NCBI GenBank assembly: GCA_016290095.1
Contig: JAEESU010000030.1
Location: forward strand, 1-57,170
From: Clostridia bacterium
GTDB lineage: Bacteria > Bacillota > Clostridia > TANB77 > CAG-508
Length of the DNA stretch: 57,170 bases
Reading direction: 5' to 3'
The notes under the pieces are model-generated. The model was not told where the DNA came from. It saw nothing but the letters and a program-made list of their open reading frames with translations, and made no database searches. Made by a program: the position numbers and the translations under genes. Within the stretch, counting starts at the first letter, position 1, and every line of letters begins with the position of its first letter. Positions 1-7,500 of the stretch are shown one piece after another.

Positions 1-252
1 TCAGGATCAGTAACCAAATCAGGATCAGTAACCAAATCAGGATCAGTAACCAAATCAGGATCAGTAACCAAATCAGGATCAGTAACCAAATCAGGATCAG
101 TAACCAAATCAGGATCAGTAACCAAATCAGGATCAGTAACTGAATCAGGATCAGTAACTAAATCAGGATCAGTAACTAAATCAGGATCAGTAACTAAATC
201 AGGATCAGTAACTGAATCAGGATCAGTAACCGAATCAGGACTAGTAACTACA
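1..252 (-). repeat. 18-bp in-frame tandem repeat, 14 units
   Basis: Fourteen consecutive 18-bp units read tcaggatcagtaaccaaa on the plus strand and encode LVTDPD on the minus strand. The seven units at 1-126 are identical. Units from 127 to 234 differ by one or two bases (ctgaa, ctaaa, ccgaa endings), and the unit at 235-252 is degenerate. Homogeneity rises away from the gene start, which suggests recent expansion by slippage or unequal crossing over. The unit length is a multiple of three, so copy-number change keeps the frame. Confidence 0.95.
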
Positions 253-362
253 TCAGAACTAGGTGTACTATCAGTTAATTCTTCATATGCAAATACTATA
301 TTGTAGTTAATAACAATAGCTAATATTGTTAAAAATACAATAATTAATAGTTTCCTTTTCAT
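1..362 (-). CDS. Secreted hexapeptide-repeat protein, N-terminal part (runs off left edge)
   Basis: Start codon on the minus strand is at 362, with an AGAAAGGAGG ribosome binding site eight bases upstream. The first 26 or so residues form a signal peptide (MKRKLL, a hydrophobic run, then VFAYEE). After a short linker rich in Ser, Thr and Pro comes a repeat of the form (L/S)VTDPD, encoded by 18-bp units that continue to the window edge without a stop. The acidic, proline-containing repeat looks like a surface stalk or wall-spanning spacer. Export is inferred from the signal peptide. No C-terminal anchor is visible because the gene is cut. Function is unknown; an adhesin or S-layer-associated protein is possible. 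Confidence 0.8.
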   Translation of the reverse strand, partial: MKRKLLIIVFLTILAIVINYNIVFAYEELTDSTPSSDVVTSPDSVTDPDSVTDPDLVTDPDLVTDPDLVTDPDSVTDPDLVTDPDLVTDPDLVTDPDLVTDPDLVTDPDLVTDPDLVTDP

Positions 363-438
363 GTTTTTAACCTCCTTTCTTTAAAAAATATAAATAATAA
401 ATGAATAATATTATTTTCAAATTCATTTTTGTGGCGCC

Positions 439-467
439 ATTATATAATGGAATAGGCTAAAAGTCAA
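439..467 (-). promoter_or_regulatory. Sigma-A-type promoter for the hexapeptide-repeat gene
   Basis: On the minus strand TTGACT (467-462) is followed after 17 bases by TATAAT (444-439), close to consensus, about 75 bases before the start codon. The -10 lies in a perfect 14-bp palindrome at 437-450 (CCATTATATAATGG), so a TATAAT also reads on the plus strand. The rest of 363-578 shows a TATAAT at 531-536 that could serve the downstream plus-strand gene, but without a good -35. Confidence 0.75.
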
Positions 468-578
468 CAAAAGCATAAAAATTGTAATATTTAAATATAT
501 TATTGATTTTATTTTTTTTTTCGCATAAAATATAATATAGTAAATTTTGAAATATTATTTTAAGAAAGGAGTCCAATA

Positions 579-3500
579 ATGCTTGAGCTAAGGAATATAA
601 AGAAAGTATATAAAACAGTTGATGAAGAAGTACAAGCTTTAAAAGGTGTATCTCTTAAATTCAGAGAGTCAGAATTTGTTTCTATACTTGGCCAAAGCGG
701 TTGCGGAAAAACAACGCTTCTAAATATTATTGGAGGCCTTGATAGATATACAAGTGGAGATTTAATCATAAATGGAGTATCTACAAAAAAATATAAAGAT
801 AGAGACTGGGATACTTATAGAAATCATAAAATCGGTTTCATATTTCAAAGCTATAATTTGATAAGCCATCAATCAGTTTTAGCAAATGTTGAACTTGCTC
901 TTACTATTAGTGGTATATCTAAAAAAGAAAGAAGAATAAGAGCAATAGATGCTTTAACAAAAGTTGGACTAAAAGAACAAATTAAGAAAAAACCTAATCA
1001 ACTTTCTGGTGGCCAAATGCAAAGAGTTGCAATAGCAAGAGCACTTGTAAATAATCCAGATATTATTTTAGCAGATGAGCCGACAGGAGCACTTGATACA
1101 AAAACAAGTGTACAAGTTATGGATATATTAAGAGAAATATCTAAAGATAAATTAATTATTATGGTTACTCATAATCAGGATTTAGCAGAAGAGTATTCTA
1201 GTAGAATTATAAGAATATTGGATGGCGAAATAATTAGTGATTCAAACCCAATAAAAGATGATGAAATCATTAATGTTTCAGATGATACTAAGATAAGAAG
1301 GAGACAAAGAAAAGCATCAATGGGATTTTTGTCTGCTATTAGACTTAGTTTAAATAATTTACTTACAAAAAAAGCAAGAACAATATTAGTATCTTTTGCA
1401 GGTTCAATTGGTATTATAGGAATAGCGCTAATACTTGCATTGTCTACAGGTTTTCAAGAATATATAGATAAAATTCAAGAAGATACATTGTCATCATATC
1501 CATTGACAGTTACTTCTGAATCAGCAGATATTACATCAATGTTATTATCTATGGTAGGAAGCAACGATTATACTAGAACAGGTGAACCTAAAGTAATAGA
1601 AGAACAATATATTACTAACATGTTTTCAAATATAAAAGAAAATGATTTAAAAACATTCAAAAACTATATCGAAAAAAATAAAGACAAGATAAAAGATGAT
1701 GTTACAGATATAGAATATTCATATAGTGTAACACCAATTATTTATACAATAGATAGTAAAAACAAATTAGCAAAATTGAATCCTAGTCAAATGATGTCAT
1801 CTATTTATAGTGCAAGTGCCATGAGTATGTTTGCATCAACTTCTGGAGTATTTAATCAACTAGTAGATAATAAAGAAGAAATGGAAAAATCATATGATGT
1901 TTTAGCTGGAAAATGGCCAACAAATTATGATGAAGTAATAATTGCTTTGTCTACACCTGAAAAAATATCAGACTTTTTATTATATTCATTAGGACTTCGT
2001 GATACAGAAGAATTAAATGATATTATGAAAAAAATAATGTCAGGTGAAAAAGTTGATATTACAAATGAACCAATGGAACTTACTTATGATGAACTTATGA
2101 ATATAGATTTAAGATTGATAGAAGCTAGTGATACTTATAAATATAATAGTAAATATAAGATTTATGAAGATATGTCAGATGATGATAAATATATGAAAAA
2201 TCTTTATGAAAACGCAACAAAACTTAAAGTTGTTGGTATTATTGCACCAAAAGAAGATGTAGATACAACACTGCTTGGAGTTTGCTATACTTCAGATCTT
2301 GTAAAACACATTATTGGTGTTGCAAAAGAATCTGAAGTAGTTCAAAAACAATTATTAAACAAAAACATTAATGTATTTACTAACAAAGACTTTGATGCTG
2401 ACGAAAAACAATCAACATTAGATTTTGAAGATATGATATCAATTGATAAAGATAAATTATCTAGTGCATTTGGTGGTAATATAAATGAGGAGGATATAAA
2501 GAATCTTACAACAGGTTATATTGAAGACATATCAAAAGAAATAACTGCAGATACAGAAGCACCAAGTAAGATGTTTTTAAACAACTTAACAAAATTTGCA
2601 AAAGAAATTTTAACAAATTATATTGCAAATCCAAAAGAAAGTGTTCCTAATCCATTAGACCCTACACAAAAATTTGCAATCATCCATTTAAATGATGCGC
2701 AAGGGATAGTAGATATTTATATGGAAAAAGATGAAGTAAAGTCAGCTTTATCTGAGATGGAATCTAATTATGTAATACCATCAGATGTATTTAAAACAAC
2801 ATATTCACAATTTTTAGTGGGATTAATTCAAGGATATGTAAGCACATATTATGCCACAGATCAAAGTATGACTACAGATCCTGAAAATCCAGCAGCTTTA
2901 ATAATGAATGAAGCAATAGAACCAACAGTAAAAGCATTTAGCGAGCAGGCTTTAGTTATTGGCACTGCAAATACAATGGCTCAAAAGATGTTGGAAGCTA
3001 AAATGCAAAAGTCAATTTTAACAAAAGTTGGAGAATTGACGGCGGAATTAATGACTAAAATGGGAAATGCATTTAAAGTAGATCAAAATGCAATCGCTTC
3101 TGCGTTTAAGTTTAATTTAACTGAAGAGGAACTTCAAAGAATAATGAATGCAATGCTTGCAGGAGATACTACTGCCACGCAGAAATCTAATTTAATATCC
3201 TTAGGATATCAAGATTTAGAAGAGCCAACTTCAATTGCTTTTTTCTTTAGCAGTTTTGAAGGAAAAGAAAGATTTTTGGATTTTATACAAAAATACAATG
3301 ATATTGCAGAAGCAAATGGTGAAGAAAATAAAGTAATACAATATACAGACGCTACAGGAATCTTAATGGGTTCAGTAAAAAAAATAGTGGATAGTGTAAG
3401 CTATGTATTAATTGCGTTTGTATCAATATCATTAGTCGTTTCTTCTATAATGATTGGAATTATAACATATATTTCAGTATTAGAAAGAACAAAAGAAATT

Positions 3501-3800
3501 GGTATTTTAAGAGCAATAGGAGCGTCAAAAAGAAATATTTCTTCAATATTTAATGCAGAGACTTTAATTATAGGTCTTTTATCTGGACTTATAGGAATAG
3601 GCATTTCATTAGGATTAATTATAATTATTAATGATTTAATTCATAAGATAACAGAAAATTATAATTTAAATGCTGTATTACCAGTAGAGTCTGCAACGTC
3701 ATTAGTAATATTAAGTGTTATTCTAACATTAATAGGTGGATTAATTCCATCAAGGTTAGCAAGCAAACGTGATCCAGTTATTGCATTAAGAACAGAATAA
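579..3800 (+). CDS. MacB-like ABC transporter, fused ATPase and FtsX-type permease
   Basis: A 1073-residue protein fusing an ABC ATPase to a permease. Residues 1-220 carry Walker A GQSGCGKT (38-45), signature LSGGQ (142-146), Walker B IILADE (162-167) and the switch His198, as in LolD/MacB/YknY-type ATPases. A transmembrane helix follows at about 269-290, then a very long extracytoplasmic segment of about 640 residues rich in Asp, Glu, Lys and Met. Three C-terminal helices form an FtsX domain, with the typical ERTKEIGILRAIGAS loop. This family usually acts as a mechanotransmission pump or peptide/lipoprotein exporter at the cytoplasmic membrane; the substrate is unknown. The start is set by AAGGAG ahead of ATG 579. 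A terminator follows, so it is probably monocistronic. Confidence 0.9.
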   Translation: MLELRNIKKVYKTVDEEVQALKGVSLKFRESEFVSILGQSGCGKTTLLNIIGGLDRYTSGDLIINGVSTKKYKDRDWDTYRNHKIGFIFQSYNLISHQSVLANVELALTISGISKKERRIRAIDALTKVGLKEQIKKKPNQLSGGQMQRVAIARALVNNPDIILADEPTGALDTKTSVQVMDILREISKDKLIIMVTHNQDLAEEYSSRIIRILDGEIISDSNPIKDDEIINVSDDTKIRRRQRKASMGFLSAIRLSLNNLLTKKARTILVSFAGSIGIIGIALILALSTGFQEYIDKIQEDTLSSYPLTVTSESADITSMLLSMVGSNDYTRTGEPKVIEEQYITNMFSNIKENDLKTFKNYIEKNKDKIKDDVTDIEYSYSVTPIIYTIDSKNKLAKLNPSQMMSSIYSASAMSMFASTSGVFNQLVDNKEEMEKSYDVLAGKWPTNYDEVIIALSTPEKISDFLLYSLGLRDTEELNDIMKKIMSGEKVDITNEPMELTYDELMNIDLRLIEASDTYKYNSKYKIYEDMSDDDKYMKNLYENATKLKVVGIIAPKEDVDTTLLGVCYTSDLVKHIIGVAKESEVVQKQLLNKNINVFTNKDFDADEKQSTLDFEDMISIDKDKLSSAFGGNINEEDIKNLTTGYIEDISKEITADTEAPSKMFLNNLTKFAKEILTNYIANPKESVPNPLDPTQKFAIIHLNDAQGIVDIYMEKDEVKSALSEMESNYVIPSDVFKTTYSQFLVGLIQGYVSTYYATDQSMTTDPENPAALIMNEAIEPTVKAFSEQALVIGTANTMAQKMLEAKMQKSILTKVGELTAELMTKMGNAFKVDQNAIASAFKFNLTEEELQRIMNAMLAGDTTATQKSNLISLGYQDLEEPTSIAFFFSSFEGKERFLDFIQKYNDIAEANGEENKVIQYTDATGILMGSVKKIVDSVSYVLIAFVSISLVVSSIMIGIITYISVLERTKEIGILRAIGASKRNISSIFNAETLIIGLLSGLIGIGISLGLIIIINDLIHKITENYNLNAVLPVESATSLVILSVILTLIGGLIPSRLASKRDPVIALRTE

Positions 3801-3809
3801 TTATAATAG

Positions 3810-3838
3810 AAAATCTTCAAGAAATTGAAGATTTTTTC
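3810..3838 (+). terminator. Intrinsic terminator after the ABC transporter
   Basis: An 11-bp stem (aaaatcttcaa at 3810-3820 with ttgaagatttt at 3825-3835), loop gaaa, followed by a T-run. It separates the transporter from the promoter that starts immediately downstream. Confidence 0.85.
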
Positions 3839-3867
3839 TTGCTTATTAAAAAATACCGTGCTATAAT
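3839..3867 (+). promoter_or_regulatory. Promoter of the small gene at 3950
   Basis: TTGCTT (3839-3844), a 17-base spacer and TATAAT (3862-3867), preceded by TGC as an extended -10. It abuts the upstream terminator. An open frame reaches back to 3839, but its first 37 codons overlap this promoter, which supports the downstream start at 3950. Confidence 0.7.
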
Positions 3868-3949
3868 AAATTCACTCTATCCTAGCTCGGGAGTAATAAT
3901 TGAGCACGTAACATTTTTTCCAAATTGCGACTGCAAGGGAGGAGTGATC

Positions 3950-4366
3950 ATGAGTTTCTTAAATTGGATTTGTGGTCTGTTCAAGAGAAGTAAAGCGCCG
4001 GAAACTGCAATTTACGTAAAAACTCAAGAACAAGCAGATGCTATCAATGGCTTCTTCGATATGGCAGATGATGTCTTCATGAAAATTGTCAAACTCTCAG
4101 AACCTTCTTACGGACGGGTTGTAACTTTTGAGTTTGATATGTCTAATCCAGAGAGTCAAAAAATGATTGGCTACCTTAAAACAATATCCGAATTCAATGG
4201 AAATGGATATGCAGACATCAAGGTCGGCGAGCACTATGTTACTTTGGAATTCCAAACATTTGAAGATGCTGAAGCATTAAGACAACCATTTGTCCTGCTC
4301 GATAAACTGAATAAAGAAAGAGCAGAAAATAAATCGAAAAGAGTAGCTGTTGAAAAAGAATCATGA
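3950..4366 (+). CDS. Small protein of unknown function, atypical codon use
   Basis: A 138-residue protein starting at ATG 3950 behind a strong GGGAGGAG site. It begins with a short hydrophobic/basic stretch (MSFLNWICGLFKRSK) and is otherwise soluble, acidic and aromatic-rich. I recognise no family. Codon choice is unlike its neighbours: CTC, CTG, GTC, GGC, ATC, CGG and other C/G-ending codons are frequent, whereas adjacent genes are almost entirely A/T-ending. It is a single-gene unit with its own promoter and a GC-rich hairpin behind it. The same organisation recurs at 26095 and 50482. Horizontal acquisition is the simplest inference; a role cannot be assigned. Confidence 0.75.
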   Translation: MSFLNWICGLFKRSKAPETAIYVKTQEQADAINGFFDMADDVFMKIVKLSEPSYGRVVTFEFDMSNPESQKMIGYLKTISEFNGNGYADIKVGEHYVTLEFQTFEDAEALRQPFVLLDKLNKERAENKSKRVAVEKES

Positions 4367-4371
4367 TAAAA

Positions 4372-4403
4372 AAGGGGTGTAGCAGGGTGTTGCTGCACCC
4401 CTT
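4372..4403. terminator. GC-rich hairpin after the small gene, better as a minus-strand terminator
   Basis: A 13-bp stem (aaggggtgtagca at 4372-4384, tgctgcacccctt at 4391-4403; one G-U wobble) with a 6-base loop begins six bases after the stop codon. On the plus strand it is followed by A-rich sequence rather than a T-run. On the minus strand it is followed by TTTTTTT. It may end transcription on the plus strand weakly, or protect the 3' end. Confidence 0.6.
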
Positions 4404-4418
4404 AAAAATAAAAAAATA

Positions 4419-4447
4419 TTGAAATAATGGCGAAAAAATGGTAAAAT
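4419..4447 (+). promoter_or_regulatory. Promoter of the first giant gene
   Basis: TTGAAA (4419-4424), 17-base spacer, TAAAAT (4442-4447). The 13 bases AAAAATATTGAAA covering the -35 are identical to those at the -35 of the second giant gene (13760-13772). Confidence 0.6.
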
Positions 4448-4519
4448 ATATAATAGGGGAAATTGTGAATAGTAATTAATACTCTTAGTAAATACTATAG
4501 GTATAGAAGGAATTATTTT

Positions 4520-7500
4520 ATGGAAAATAATAATGAAAGCTTAACACCAGAAGTTTCAAGAGAATCAGAAAAAAATAAAGGAAGAGAAATGGCAAATAAG
4601 GCAGCTAACAAAGCTGCAGATAAAGGAAAACAACTGCTTAAAAAAGCTGGTAAAAAAGGTGCTGCTAAAGGTAAATTGGCAGCAGCTGCTGGTCCAGTTA
4701 TTTTTTGGGCGGTTGTTATTATTGTTATAATAATTATTTTAATAGGAATTATTATGTTTTTTGCTACCATGCCAGGAATGGTTATGGATAAATTAAAACA
4801 AATATTTAAAATGTTAGGTAATTATCTTGCTGCATTTTTTGGTGCTGATACAACACAACAAATTGATGATAAACAAATATATCAAACACTAGATTATCTA
4901 GAAGATATGGGGTATGACTTAAAAGGATATGGATTTTTAACTGATTATTATGATTTATCAGATGCAGATGATGTAAAAAGTATTAGAGAAGATTTAAGTT
5001 TAGACAAGAAAAAACCAATTAAAGATGCATTAAGTGAAGCTGGTTATAAATATGACAAAAAAATTGGTGCTATTAGAGATACAGACAATCATATAGAACT
5101 TGCTGAATCAGATTTTATTTTTACATATATTACTTCTGATAACTATGTGTATACTTTAAAGAATACTAATGTTGCGACACAAAATGAAGCTAAAAATATA
5201 TTCGAAAAAGCTATTGCTGCAATTACATCATTTGTTACAAAACTATTTGCACCACTAATGGATATTATTGGTGCTACAGATGGAATTGTTGATACTTGGG
5301 GTAGAGGCTTAATAGTAGCATGGTATGAAAAAGGTAATCAGTTTGGAGTAAAAGGAGATATAGTTAATACAAATAACTGGGCAAATCACGATACTGTAAA
5401 AATAAATATGGAAAATAAGACACTAGTTTTAGCTAAAAATGGATGGTTTTCAAGTAATTCACCTATGACATATTCATTAGATGGTTGGACAGGAAGATAT
5501 GGAATGCCACTTGAATTTCTACTATCTGTTCATGTTGCTACAATGATGCCTGATTTATCGTATAACATGGCAACATATTTTGATACAAATGTAAATATGT
5601 ATTTACATAGAGTTGATGGAAAAATAAATGTATTATATAAAACAGGCCAAGATAGTGAAGGTGAGGATATTTATGTAGATATATCTAAACTTGGTAACAT
5701 GAACGATTCAGAAAAAATTCGCTGGTGTGTATCACAAAAAATATTAAGCAAAGATGAACCAGCAATTGTAATATATAATCAAGACGTTTATTATTATGAA
5801 GAAGGTTATCATGATGGAGTAACAGGTTGGTTTGATGCTTTTCCATCACCAATAAATGGTAAATATTACAAAGCACATCTTACTCATAAAGACTTATTTG
5901 ATAAGAATGGAAATAAGGTACCAGATGATCAAAAATCTAGTATAGATGATAATGTAATATTAATGACTAAAATTTCTAACAAAGACAAATATTATATGGT
6001 AGAAAAAGAAACAAGACCAAGTGGAAAAGCTGGTGCTGTTGCATATAGTTCTTATATAGATGAACAATTACCAGAAAGTAATAGAATTAAAACTAAAATG
6101 CTAAAAATACTTAATGCATCAAAGAATATTCCTAAAGAAAATTATGAAACATATGTGCCATACATAGCAGATATTGTAAAACACTGGTATAGAGATGTAT
6201 ACTTTATAGTTAATACAAAATCAGAAGACTATAGAAGTTCAGCTTTAAGATTTGTAAAAAATGATTATGATTATGAAGCTATTTTTAAAGAAAGATGGAC
6301 TTTATACGAGGTATATGACAAAGATGATATAAGTAAGATAGATGAAAAATACAAAGATTTATTTGGCGAATTTAAGTTATATGTAATTAGTGAAAATGGT
6401 ATATATTATAGATCTAGTAAGATTCTTGGAATTCATCTTCTACCATTACCAGAAAAACTACAAAATAATGATAAAATTATTCCAGACACTGATGATACAG
6501 GACTATATATATATTTAGGAACAAAAGAAGATGCAGAAACAGAGGGAATAATAGTAACTAAAAAGGCAGTAACATTTGGAATAGATGAAAAAGATACATT
6601 GACAGATATAGGATGGGATACCCTATCAAATAATGGTTCTATATGGTCAGCATATAAGCCAAAAAGCGGCAGATCTTCATCTAAATCTACAGGTGGAATA
6701 AAAGAAGCTTATACAAAAAAACAAAAAGAAGAAGATAAAAATAATCCATATAAAGAAGATATGTATGTTGAAATAAAAATTAATTTTGATATCACACAAG
6801 AAGGTGAAGGATTAAGAACAGAAACAAATCCAACTATCAAAAAAATGTTTTTGAATAATACATATTTTAGATATGATGGTACTGAAAGAACTGCTGAAAT
6901 AATAACTGCACTAAGAAATAAAATAACATCTTCATTAAAAGCAAGTACCGGAAAAGATGGTATAAAATATGGACCGTTAAATGAGTTCTACTTATATTAT
7001 CCTGATAAAAATAGTCTTCCTGTCACCACAGATGTTACAGAGTATTCATACAATGCTGTGCAATTGAATTTAGATGGATATACTAGTATGGATTTGGATA
7101 ATATAAAGAAAATTACAGATGAGAATGGAAAAGAAAAATATGTAAATACAAAAAAAGATAATGAAGAAGTTAAAATTTATAATGTAAAAGACTATTCAGG
7201 TCAAGTATCAATAAACCAAGACTCATTAAATGCATTTACTATGTTGGAAAATACTCATACATTAGATGCAGATTATATATATAGAGATTTTAAAGAACTA
7301 ATAGTAGAACTTGGATATTTTACAAAACAAGAATTAACAGATGAAATTCCAAAATTATTAGCTTTCCCTATACCAAATATAGGATCTTGTAATTATCCTG
7401 AAAGATCTATAGATAAAGTCGAAGGTGAATATGGTACACTAATTCATTCTAGAGGAGATATATATGCAGATCAAAAATTAGAAGATCAATTAAAAGAATC

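Noticed and set aside
1-252. Regular direct repeats that could be taken for a CRISPR array
   Set aside because: Units are contiguous 18-bp copies without spacers, and they are in frame with a signal-peptide-bearing gene on the minus strand.
3839-3949. Longer version of the small gene starting at 3839
   Set aside because: The extra 37 codons overlap a terminator tail and a TTGCTT-17-TATAAT promoter; ATG 3950 has a strong RBS.
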